Below, in pieces: positions 54,219 to 62,908 of a stretch of 64,000 nt of DNA (its first letter is position 1; each line of letters begins with the position of its first letter). The notes under the pieces were generated by a model that saw only the letters and a list, made by a program, of their open reading frames with translations, was not told where the DNA came from and ran no database searches. Position numbers and translations under genes: made by a program. Source of the DNA: Flavobacteriales bacterium (GTDB lineage Bacteria; Bacteroidota; Bacteroidia; Flavobacteriales_F; PHOS-HE28); NCBI GenBank assembly GCA_016705545.1, contig JADIYA010000006.1, forward strand, positions 248,001-312,000, written 5' to 3'.

Positions 54219-57200
54219 ATGAAGTTCTCCCACCTCCACGTCCACACCCAGTTCTCGTTGCTGGATGGCGCCGCCGCCATTCCCGCGCTCTACAAGAAAG
54301 CCGCTGCCGATGGCCAACCCGCCATCGCCATCACCGACCATGGCAACATGTTCGGCGTGTTCAAGTTCGTGGCCGAGGCGGGCAAACACAAGAACGAGGA
54401 CGGCACGCCGAAGGTGAAGCCCATCGTGGGCTGCGAGTTCTACCTGGTAGCAGATCGCTTCAAGAAGACCTTCACCCGCGACGACAAGGACCAGCGCGTG
54501 CACCAGCTGCTGCTGGCGAAGAACGCCACGGGCTACAAGAACCTGAGCAAGCTCTGCTCGCTCGGGTACATGGAGGGCTTCTACAGCAAGTACCCGCGCA
54601 TCGACAAGGAGCTCGTCGAGAAGTACAAGGAAGGACTGATCGCCACGACGTGCTGCTTGGGCGCAAGCGTGCCGCAGGCCATCCTGCGCAAGGGCGAAGC
54701 ACCAAGGCCGAGGAGGAATTCAAGTGGTGGTTGGACCTCTTCGGCGAGGACTACTACATCGAGCTGCAACGCCACGGCATTCCCGAGCAGGACCAGGTGA
54801 ACGCGGTGCTGGTGCAATGGGCGCGCAAGTACAACGTGCCCATCATCGCCAGCAACGACAGCCACTACGTGGACCAGGAGGACAGCAACGCGCACGACAT
54901 CCTGCTGTGCATCAACACCGGCGAGAAGCAGAGCACGCCCAAGGCCGACGACGGCGACGAGGAGGGATCGCAGAAGGGAAAACGCTTCGCCTTCCCGAAC
55001 GACGAGTTCTTCTTCAAGACCACCACGCAGATGGCGAAGACCTTCCACGACCTGCCGGAAGCCCTGGACAACACGAACCTGATCGTGGACAAGGTGGAGA
55101 CGCTGAAGCTGAAGAAGGACATCCTCCTTCCCAACTTCCAGCTGCCCGAGGGCTTCACGAACCAGGACGAATACCTGAAGCACCTCACTTATCAGGGCGC
55201 GATCCGCCGATACATCAAGGATGATTCCGCCGGGATCGATTCATTGGATCCGAAGATCAAGGAGCGCCTCGACTTCGAGCTGTTCACCATCAAGACGATG
55301 GGCTTCAGCGGCTACTTCCTCATCACGCAGGACTTCATCAACCACGGCCGCGACATCGGCGTGTTGATCGGTCCGGGCCGTGGATCAGCGGCGGGCAGCG
55401 CGGTGGCGTATTGCATCGGCATCACCAACATCGATCCGATCAAGTACGACCTGCTGTTCGAGCGGTTCCTGAACCCGGACCGCAAGAGCATGCCCGATAT
55501 CGATACGGACTTCGACGACGAAGGCCGCCAAAAGGTGATCGACTACGTGGTGGAGAAGTACGGCCAGAACCAGGTGGCGCAGATCGTGACCTACGGCAGC
55601 ATGGCGGCCAAGAGCAGCATCCGCGATGTGAGCCGCGTGATGGACCTGCCGCTACAGGAAGCCGATCGCCTCGCGAAGCTGGTCCCCGAACGACCGGGCA
55701 TTGAGTTGGGCCGCGTGCTCCGCGCACCTCTTGAAGGAGCGGATAGCCTGAAGGCGAAAGAGAACCTGGGCGCCGACGAACTCGCAGGCGTGAAGCAATT
55801 GCGCGAGATCCTGGAGAGCGGCGAACTCACCGCCGATGTGCTGCGCGAAGCCGAGAAGGTGGAAGGCAGCGTGCGCGGCGTCGGCATCCACGCGGCCGGC
55901 ATCATCATCGCGCCGAGCGATCTCACGGAGATCATCCCGGTCTGCACCTCGAAGGAATCCACCCTGCTGCTCACGCAGTACGACGGCAAGGTGATCGAGG
56001 ACGCCGGCGTGATCAAGATGGACTTCCTCGGGCTGAAGACGCTCACCATCATCCGCGACGCGCTGCGACTGATCGACCAGAATCACGGGATCCGGATCGA
56101 CATCGACAGCATCCCCCTCGACGACCCGAAGACCTACGCGCTCTACCAGCGCGCCGAGACCAACGGCACCTTCCAGTTCGAAAGCGCGGGCATGCAGAAG
56201 TACCTGCGCGAGCTGAAGGCCGACCAATTCGGCGACCTCATCGCCATGAACGCGCTGTACCGGCCGGGCCCGCTGGAGTACATCCCGAGCTTCATCAAGC
56301 GCAAGCACGGGCAAGAGAAGATCATGTACGACCTCCCGGAGATGGAGGACCTGCTGAAGGAGACGTACGGCATCACGGTGTACCAGGAGCAGGTGATGCT
56401 GCTCAGCCAGAAGCTCGCGGGCTTCAGCAAGGGCGATGCGGATGTGCTGCGCAAGGCGATGGGCAAGAAGGACCGCGCCACGCTGGACAAGATGAAGGGC
56501 AAGTTCCTGGAAGGCACCGCCGCCAAAGGACTCGACGCGAAAGTCTGCGCCAAAGTGTGGACCGATTGGGAGGCCTTCGCGCAGTACGCCTTCAACAAAT
56601 CGCACAGCACCTGCTACGCCTTCGTGGCCTACCAGACGGCCTGGCTGAAAGCGAACTACCCGAGCGAGTACATGGCCAGCGTGCTCACGCATTCCGGCGA
56701 GCAGATCGACAAGATCACCTTCTTCATGGAGGAGTGCCGCCGCATGGGCATCAAGGTGCTGGGCCCTGATGTGAACGAGAGCCAGTTCGCCTTCAGCGTG
56801 AACAAGACCGGCCACATCCGCTTCGGCCTCGGCGCCGTGAAGGGCGTTGGCGAGAACGCGGTGGCCACCATCGTTGAACAGCGATCGGAAGCAGGTCCGT
56901 TCAAGAGCATTTACGACATGATGCGCCGCGTGAACCTGCGCGCCGCCAACCGCAAAGCGCTGGAAAGCCTCGCCTATGCCGGTGCATTCGACTCATTGAA
57001 CGTGCAGCGCGCAGCCTTCTTCCACAGTGCGGGTGAAGGAAAGCCCACTTGGCTGGAAACGCTCGTGCGCTTCGGGCAGCAGAGCCAGGACAGCGCCGAC
57101 AGCTCGCAGGTGAACATGTTCGGTGATGCGGTGGAAGGCGCGGGGATCCCCGAGCCGGCCGTGCCGCAGATCGATGGATGGAGCGCGCTGGAGAAACTGC

Positions 57201-57835
57201 ACTTCGAGAAGGAAGTGATCGGCTTCTACCTCAGCGGCCACCCGCTCGACGACCACCGCTTGGAGATCAAGCACCTCTGCCATCACAACCTGTCGCAGCT
57301 CTCCGACCTGAAGGCGCTGGAAGGCCGCGACGTCACCTTCGCCGGGATCGTCACCAAGGCCGAGCACCGCATCGCCAAGAGCGGCAAGCCCTTCGGCACC
57401 TTGAGCCTCGAGGACCACCACGGCTCGCACGACTTCATGCTCTTCAGCGAGGACTACATGAAGTTCAAGCTCTACCTGCAGCAAGGCGCACTGCTCTTCG
57501 TGAAGGGCCGCGCCATGGCCCGCACCTGGGGGCGTGATGAAGGGCAGATGGAATTCAAGATAACGAGCATGGAACTGCTCGGCGATGTGCGCGAGAAGTA
57601 CATGAACAAGCTCACCGTCAAGCTCGATGCGGACCACGCCAACGATGAACTGGTGCGCGACCTTGGACAGCTGATCAAGGCCAACCCCGGTAAATGCAAA
57701 GTGGTGGTGCAATTGGTGAGCGAGGCCGAGAAGCTCGCCGTTGACCTGCCCAGCAAGGGGTTGGCGGTGGCGATCAGTGAGGATCTGATCGTGCGATTGG
57801 ATGGGATTGCTGAGCTGAGCTATACCCTGAACTGA
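54219..57835 (+). CDS. dnaE: DNA polymerase III subunit alpha, frameshifted in this sequence
   Basis: About 1206 residues. N-terminal PHP domain HLHVHTQFSLLDG and ITDHGNMFG, polymerase core with GRGSAAGSAVAYC and PDIDTDFDDEGR (catalytic aspartates), FQFESAGMQKYLREL, NKSHSTCYAFVAYQ, helix-hairpin-helix and C-terminal OB domain (GRDVTFAGIVTKAEHRIAKSG). The frame shifts by one missing base near 54698-54706, where RKGEA continues as TKAEEEFKWWLDLFGE. As dnaE is essential, a sequence error is the simplest reading. Confidence 0.95.
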
Positions 57836-57882
57836 CAGAACGTCGTGGAATTCTCCGTGGCAAGGAAATCGTCAAGCAGGGG

Positions 57883-57890
57883 TACCTTTG
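57883..57890 (+). promoter_or_regulatory. -7 element of the trxA promoter
   Basis: TACCTTTG fits the Bacteroidota -7 consensus TAnnTTTG, 75 bp before the trxA start. No clear -33 TTG at the ideal distance. Confidence 0.4.
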
Positions 57891-57965
57891 GCGCCGTGTA
57901 AGGCAGCATTGGACCGAAACGACCATCAACCGAAAACCAGCAGCGCGCAAGCGCAACCAACGAAC

Positions 57966-58285
57966 ATGGCACTCGAATTCACCGACAGCAACTTCGAAGA
58001 ACTCGTCCTCAAGAGCGACAAACCTGTAATGGTCGACTTCTGGGCGGAATGGTGCGGTCCCTGCCGCATGGTGGGCCCCGTTGTGGAGGAATTGGGCATG
58101 GAGTACGACGGCAAGGCCGTGGTAGGCAAGCTCAATGTCGACAACAACCCCGCATCAGCATGAAGTACGGCATCCGCAGCATCCCCACCATCCTGTTCCT
58201 CAAGAACGGTGAGGTAGTGGACCGCAGCGTGGGCGCCGTGCCCAAGGCCCAGCTGAATCAGAAGCTGCAGGGGCAGCTGGCCTGA
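57966..58285 (+). CDS. trxA: Thioredoxin, frameshifted in this sequence
   Basis: About 106 residues: MALEFTDSNFEELVL, active site WAEWCGPCRM near 30, GKLNVDNNP, then SMKYGIRSIPTILFLKNGEVV with the cis-proline. The frame breaks at CCCC 58145-58148; a fifth C gives NPRISMKYGIRS. Cytosolic disulfide reductase. ATG 57966 matches the family. Confidence 0.95.
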
Positions 58286-58304
58286 TCAGTGTAACAATCC
58301 CTGT

Positions 58305-58332
58305 GAAAGCCTCGGCCTGCGCTGGGGCTTTC
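58305..58332 (+). terminator. Terminator after trxA
   Basis: GAAAGCC (58305-58311) / GGCTTTC (58326-58332), with CCGTTCTTTG after it. Confidence 0.6.
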
Positions 58333-58370
58333 CCGTTCTTTGCGCTCCGGATCGAACGGATTGAATAGGC

Positions 58371-59294
58371 ATGCCCATCCAGCAACAGCACATCCAATCC
58401 CTTAGCGCCCTTGAATTCAAGGCGCGCCAAGTGGTGGAGGGCTTCCTGGCCGGCCTGCACAAGAGCCCTTTCCACGGATTCAGCGTAGAGTTCGCCGAGC
58501 ACCGGGCTTACAATAGCGGTGAGAGCACGCGCCATATTGATTGGAAACTCTATGCCCGCACCGACAAGCTCTTCGTGAAGCGCTATGAGGAAGAGACCAA
58601 TCTGCGCTGCGAATTGGTGCTCGATGCCTCCTCATCGATGTATTTCCCGGAGAAGAGCGATGTGCAGGAGTTCAGCAAGGTCGAATTCGCCGTGCACGCC
58701 GCCGCGGCCTTCATCCAATTGCTGCGCAAGCAACGGGATGCTGCCGGACTCACCGTCTTTCGGGATAAGGTGCTGGTTTCCGAGCGTGCCCGGAGCAATG
58801 CCACGCACCTGAGGCATCTCATGGCGCAGCTCGATGGCCTGTTGGCTGCCGATGCGGTTGCGCGTGACCAGCGCACTGGACTGGTCGAAGCCCTGCACGA
58901 TATCGCCCAGCGCGCGCACCGGCGCAGCCTGGTGGTGATTCTCAGCGACATGCTCGACGACCAGGACCGCGAAGCCGAGGTCTTTGATGCGTTGCAGCAC
59001 CTGCGCTTCAACAAGCACGACATCATCCTCTTCCATGTGGTTGACCGCAAGCGCGAACTGGAACTGGACCTGCCCGATCAGCCCTACACCTTCGTTGATG
59101 TGGAGAGCGGCGAGCAGGTGAAGGCGCACCCCAGCGAGATCCGCGAAGGCTACCGAACGGCGATGGCCGAACGATGGCACCGCCTGAAGCTCAAGTGCGG
59201 CCAGTACCGCATCGACCTCGTTGAGGCCGACATCAACGCCGGATTCCAGCCGCTCCTGCTGGAATTCCTGACCAAGCGTGCCAAGTTGTACTGA
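58371..59294 (+). CDS. DUF58 (von Willebrand-like) protein
   Basis: 307 residues. EFKARQVVEGFLAGLHKSPFHG near the N-terminus, SGESTRHIDWKLYARTDKLFVKRYEEE (47 to 73) is the DUF58 core, then a vWA-like domain with LVLDASSSM as the metal-site motif and VILSDMLDDQ. DUF58 proteins usually sit beside a MoxR AAA+ ATPase; none is adjacent here. Confidence 0.9.
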   Translation: MPIQQQHIQSLSALEFKARQVVEGFLAGLHKSPFHGFSVEFAEHRAYNSGESTRHIDWKLYARTDKLFVKRYEEETNLRCELVLDASSSMYFPEKSDVQEFSKVEFAVHAAAAFIQLLRKQRDAAGLTVFRDKVLVSERARSNATHLRHLMAQLDGLLAADAVARDQRTGLVEALHDIAQRAHRRSLVVILSDMLDDQDREAEVFDALQHLRFNKHDIILFHVVDRKRELELDLPDQPYTFVDVESGEQVKAHPSEIREGYRTAMAERWHRLKLKCGQYRIDLVEADINAGFQPLLLEFLTKRAKLY

Positions 59295-59299
59295 GCCGC

Positions 59300-59329
59300 T
59301 TGCGCGAATCGAATGAGCGCCTACATTTG
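59300..59329 (+). promoter_or_regulatory. tRNA-Asp promoter, textbook Bacteroidota type
   Basis: TTG (59300-59302), 19 nt, TACATTTG (59322-59329): an exact match to TTG-N19-TAnnTTTG, 30 bp before the tRNA. Confidence 0.8.
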
Positions 59330-59359
59330 CCGCCGCTCCGCCGGAAGGCGGCGCTGAAC

Positions 59360-59433
59360 GGACCGGTAGTTCAGCTGGTTAGAATGCCGCCCTGTCACGG
59401 CGGAGGTCGCGGGTTCGAGTCCCGTCCGGTCCG
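59360..59433 (+). tRNA. tRNA-Asp (anticodon GUC)
   Basis: 74 nt. Acceptor GGACCGG/CCGGTCC, D-loop AGCTGGTTAGA, anticodon stem-loop CCGCCCTGTCACGGCGG with anticodon GTC, T-loop GGTTCGAGTCC, discriminator G. No CCA encoded. Confidence 0.97.
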
Positions 59434-59434
59434 C

Positions 59435-59466
59435 AAGAAGCCCCTGCCGAATGGCTGGGGCTTCTT
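59435..59466 (+). terminator. Terminator after tRNA-Asp
   Basis: AAGAAGCCCC (59435-59444) / GGGGCTTCTT (59457-59466), followed by CTTG. Confidence 0.8.
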
Positions 59467-59645
59467 CTTGATGGAGAATGGTGCTGGATGCATGATCGCG
59501 CCAACGCACAAGCCGCACTGGCAAGTGCCCGATCAGCCATTAAGCCACAATCAATGTCGGCCTTCACTCGCCATCCGGACGTTGCAGCCCACATGACCCC
59601 ACCCGCCGGTTCAGCCCATTCAAGCCACGATAGGTTGAGAATGGA

Positions 59646-59663
59646 TTTCAATATTGTTTGAAA
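59646..59663 (+). promoter_or_regulatory. TTTCA-N8-TGAAA operator before the GbsR-type gene
   Basis: TTTCA-N8-TGAAA, 46 bp before the regulator start. The same dyad recurs at 60235-60252 before the methyltransferase gene, so it is likely the regulator's own binding site. Confidence 0.6.
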
Positions 59664-59709
59664 CTACAATCATAATGGCTTACGTTTGGCCCGTACTACC
59701 GAACGAACC

Positions 59710-60210
59710 ATGGACCTTCACGAAGCACGCGAGAAATTCATCGAGGCCTGGGGCGCCTTCGGCAGCGCATGGGGCATCAACCGCAGCATGGCTCAGGTGC
59801 ATGCGCTGCTGCTCATCAGCCACGAGCCGCTGAGCACCGAAGAAGTGATGGAGCAGCTCAACATCAGCCGTGGCAACGCCAATATGAACCTGCGCGCGCT
59901 GATCGACTGGAGCCTTGTACGGCGGGTGTTGAAGAGTGGTGAGCGCCGGGAATACTTCGACGCCGAAAAGGATGTGTGGAAAGTGGCCACGCACATCACC
60001 CGCGAGCGCAAGAAGCGCGAATTGGAGCCATTGGTGCGCCTGCTCGATGAGTTGGAGGACATTCCCGGTGCGACGGCAGAAGCCAAGAGCTTCCGGAAGA
60101 TGACCCACGACCTGCACGACCTCACCACCCGCCTCGACACGTTGCTGGAGCATAGCACCCGACGCGATGTGCAATGGTTCGTGAAGGCCGCCACCACCCT
60201 GCTCAAATGA
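59710..60210 (+). CDS. GbsR/MarR family transcriptional regulator
   Basis: 166 residues from the ATG before DLHEAREKFIEAWG; an in-frame TTG start 24 bp upstream is less likely. Winged helix with AQVHALLLISHEPLSTEEVMEQLNISRGNANMNLRAL (28 to 64) followed by RRVLKSGERREYFDAEKD, and a long C-terminal helix, typical of the GbsR-like branch. Apparent operators stand before it and before the next gene. Confidence 0.88.
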   Translation: MDLHEAREKFIEAWGAFGSAWGINRSMAQVHALLLISHEPLSTEEVMEQLNISRGNANMNLRALIDWSLVRRVLKSGERREYFDAEKDVWKVATHITRERKKRELEPLVRLLDELEDIPGATAEAKSFRKMTHDLHDLTTRLDTLLEHSTRRDVQWFVKAATTLLK

Positions 60211-60232
60211 TCGCCCCTTTTTTTACCCGCAA

Positions 60233-60254
60233 TGTTTCAATACTTCCTGAAACA
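60233..60254 (+). promoter_or_regulatory. TGTTTCA-N8-TGAAACA operator before the methyltransferase gene
   Basis: Perfect 7-bp arms at 60233-60239 and 60248-60254, between the regulator stop and the methyltransferase start. Core TTTCA-N8-TGAAA identical in arms and spacing to the site at 59646. Confidence 0.65.
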
Positions 60255-60269
60255 TCAAACCGCAAGGAC

Positions 60270-61145
60270 ATGACCGCGCTCCATCGCACCGCGCCACGCT
60301 CCGGCATCCGTGCCGTGGACCCCAAGGTGACCGCGCACTTCCATGCCAGCGCTGCCCTTTACCAGCGCTGGAGCGCAGAGGGCCACTTGCACTTCGGGTA
60401 TTGGAAACCGCGCATGAGCTTCTTCGATCGCAAGGCCATGCTGGAGGAAATGGTGGTTCAGGTGGTGCGCAGGCTGGAACCGCGGGTTGCGGACCGCTTG
60501 GCCGACCTGGGATGCGGATACGGCAGCGCAGCGATGCTGGCGGCCCGGACTTACGGTGTGGATGTGGACGCCTATACCGTGGTGGAGGAACAAGCAAGCA
60601 TCGGGCAGGCGCAGGCCGATGGGGAAGGATTGAGCGTGGCGCTTCACCAGCGCGACTTCAGGGATACCGGGCTCGCGCATGGCTGCATCGATGGCGTGTA
60701 TGCCCTGGAGAGCCTCTGTTACGGAGCAGGTCGTGACAAGCGCGATGTGATCCATGAGGCGGCGCGCATCCTGAAGCCCGGCGGCCGCATCGCGCTCGTG
60801 GATGGTTTCCTCCTGAAGCCAGCGAACGGATGGCGCAGGCGCATGGTGCGCACGGTGGAGCGCGGCTGGGCCCTCCCCTGCTTCCCGCAGCGTGCAGCAT
60901 TCATCGCCGCGATGAAGCAAGCGGGCTTCGCGGACATCCGCGTGCGCGACCTCAGCTGGAACGTGGCGCCCTGCGCGGCGCATGGTCCCTGGCTGATGCT
61001 GCAAGGCTGGATCGAGCGCCGACTGAAAGGCACGCGATTGAATGAACTGGAGCAGGCGCACCTGAAAAGTTGCCTGCTCGGCATTGCACTGGGCACGCAA
61101 CGCGATCTGTTCCGGTACCTGATGATCACGGCGACCAAGGCCTGA
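60270..61145 (+). CDS. Class I SAM-dependent methyltransferase
   Basis: 291 residues from ATG 60270. HFHASAALYQRWSAEGHLHFGYW resembles the opening of sterol/tocopherol-type methyltransferases, followed by motif I LADLGCGYGSAAMLAA (about 84), GVYALESLCYG and ILKPGGRIALVDGF. Small-molecule or lipid substrate likely. An earlier ATG at 60207 would run through the operator. First gene of a probable operon with two membrane proteins and an epimerase. Confidence 0.88.
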   Translation: MTALHRTAPRSGIRAVDPKVTAHFHASAALYQRWSAEGHLHFGYWKPRMSFFDRKAMLEEMVVQVVRRLEPRVADRLADLGCGYGSAAMLAARTYGVDVDAYTVVEEQASIGQAQADGEGLSVALHQRDFRDTGLAHGCIDGVYALESLCYGAGRDKRDVIHEAARILKPGGRIALVDGFLLKPANGWRRRMVRTVERGWALPCFPQRAAFIAAMKQAGFADIRVRDLSWNVAPCAAHGPWLMLQGWIERRLKGTRLNELEQAHLKSCLLGIALGTQRDLFRYLMITATKA

Positions 61146-61148
61146 GCC

Positions 61149-61556
61149 ATGAACCTGAACCTCCTCGCCTACCTGCTCTTCTTCCCGGCCATGCTGGCCC
61201 TGGCGGTGGGCGTGGCGCAGACCTGCCACCGCAATGGCAGGCCGTGGATGCTTCGGCTATTCAATGGCGACGCGCCGTTGGTGGATGCCACGAACAACAT
61301 CCTGCTCGTGGGCTGCTATGCGGTGAACCTCGGGTACATCGCTCTGGTCGTGGCGCATTGGGAGCCCATAACGACGGTGCAGGTGATGCTGGGCACGCTT
61401 AGCCGGCACATCGCCGCGATCCTCTTCGCACTCGCCGGGCTCCATTACCAGAACATCGCCGTGCTCCTGATCTGGAGCCGGATCGCAAGGGCGCGGCATA
61501 TCGCGACGCAACGACAGGCCCAACCTGAGACTCCTCACCAACAACAAAAGCCATGA
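61149..61556 (+). CDS. Hypothetical membrane protein, paralogue of the next gene
   Basis: 135 residues, three hydrophobic segments: LLAYLLFFPAMLALAVGVA (about 4-22), ILLVGCYAVNLGYIALVVA and HIAAILFALAGLHYQNIAVLLIW. Shares with its neighbour the pattern CHRNGRPWMLRLFNG...DATNNILLVG..NLGY. No family recognised. Starts 3 bp after the methyltransferase stop and overlaps the next gene by 4 bp. Confidence 0.7.
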   Translation: MNLNLLAYLLFFPAMLALAVGVAQTCHRNGRPWMLRLFNGDAPLVDATNNILLVGCYAVNLGYIALVVAHWEPITTVQVMLGTLSRHIAAILFALAGLHYQNIAVLLIWSRIARARHIATQRQAQPETPHQQQKP

Positions 61557-61966
61557 CCAGCAAGATCGTCCTCACCTACCTCATCTACCTGCCCATCGTG
61601 CTGCTGCTCACGCTCTACGTGGCGCGCACGCTATTCCGCAACGGCCGTGTCTTCATGCTCGACATCTTCAAGGGCAAGGCCGACATCGCGGATGCCACCA
61701 ACCGGCTCTTCGAGGTCGGTTTTTACCTGCTCAACATCGGCTTTGCGCTGCGCATCATGCAGATAGGCCCGCGCTGGGACAATGACCCCTTCGACACCAA
61801 CCAGGAGGTGGTGGAGACCCTGGCCGGCAAAGTGGGCGGCTTCGCGATCTACCTCGGCGTGATGCTCTTCCTGAATCTATTCCTCTTCTTCCGCGGAAGG
61901 CGGAAAGCACGCCAGGACGGCGGGAACATGAATCCTGTTCCCCTAGTGACGCAACCCACGCATTAA
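61553..61966 (+). CDS. Hypothetical membrane protein, paralogue of the preceding gene
   Basis: 137 residues: LTYLIYLPIVLLLTLYVA helix, LFRNGRVFMLDIFKGKADIADATNRLFEVGFY (the shared RNG-FML-F-DATN pattern), LLNIGFALRIMQIG and a C-terminal helix VMLFLNLFLFF with a basic tail. The tandem pair may form a heteromeric membrane complex. Function unknown. Confidence 0.7.
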   Translation: MTSKIVLTYLIYLPIVLLLTLYVARTLFRNGRVFMLDIFKGKADIADATNRLFEVGFYLLNIGFALRIMQIGPRWDNDPFDTNQEVVETLAGKVGGFAIYLGVMLFLNLFLFFRGRRKARQDGGNMNPVPLVTQPTH

Positions 61967-61996
61967 CAGGATGCCGGCTGAACGGCATGACCAGAC

Positions 61997-62908
61997 ATGA
62001 AGATCATCCTTGCCGGAGGCACCGGAACCATCGGAAGAATCCTGCAACAGCACTTCACGGAGCGCGGTGATGTGGTGGCCGTGCTCACTCGCCGTCCTGG
62101 CCTCAATCAGCACCCGGCTGCTCGAATGGTGCAATGGGATGGCCGCACACGAGGTGCTTGGTGGAGCGACCTGGATGGCGCCGATGCGCTCATCAACCTA
62201 GCTGGCCGCAGCGTCGATTGCCGCTACACGCGAGAGAACCGAGCAGCGATCCTCAACAGCCGATTGGAATCGACGCATGCATTGGGCGAGGCCATGGGAT
62301 CGATCGCATCGCCACCACCCGTGTGGATCAACCTCAGCAGCGCCACGGTCTACCGGCATTCGGAGGACCGAGCGATGGATGAGGGGACCGGAGAGCTCGG
62401 CAACGACTTCAGTCCTCAGGTGGTGAAAGCTTGGGAGAACGAGTTCTTCCGGCACAAAAGCGATGGTGTTCGCCAGGTGGCGGTTCGCTGCGCGATCGTC
62501 TTCAGCAACCGGGGCGGCGCATTCCCACGATATGCGCAATTGGTGCGATGGGGTTTAGGCGGTCGGCACGGCAACGGCCAGCAGATGATGAGCTGGGTGC
62601 ATGAAAAGGACGTGGCGGGCTTCTTTGAATGGCTCATCGAAGAGCCAAGGGCGCAAGGGACCATCAATCTCTCATCGCCCATCCCTTTGCGTCAAACCGA
62701 AGTGATGCGGATCCTCAGGGAACGCATCAAGCCATGGATCGCGCTGCCCTCGCCGCGCTGGATGCTTGAGCTTGGCGCGCGCATCTTGGGCACGGAAACC
62801 GAGCTGGTGCTCAAGAGCCGATGGGTGCTTCCGACTCGCGCGCAGGAGCTGGGCTACCGTTTCAGGATCGGAACGATGAAGGAGGCCGTCGCGGCGCTGG
62901 TGGTCTAA
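61997..62908 (+). CDS. TIGR01777 family NAD(P)-binding epimerase (SDR39U1-like)
   Basis: 303 residues. N-terminal GGTGTIGRILQQHF, INLAGRSVDCRYT near 67, SSATVYRHSEDRAMDE, FSNRGGAFPRYAQLVRWGLGG and MMSWVHEKDVAGFFEWLIEE, all hallmarks of TIGR01777. The substrate of the family is not established. Convergent with the efflux adaptor gene (4-bp overlap of the 3' ends). Confidence 0.9.
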   Translation: MKIILAGGTGTIGRILQQHFTERGDVVAVLTRRPGLNQHPAARMVQWDGRTRGAWWSDLDGADALINLAGRSVDCRYTRENRAAILNSRLESTHALGEAMGSIASPPPVWINLSSATVYRHSEDRAMDEGTGELGNDFSPQVVKAWENEFFRHKSDGVRQVAVRCAIVFSNRGGAFPRYAQLVRWGLGGRHGNGQQMMSWVHEKDVAGFFEWLIEEPRAQGTINLSSPIPLRQTEVMRILRERIKPWIALPSPRWMLELGARILGTETELVLKSRWVLPTRAQELGYRFRIGTMKEAVAALVV

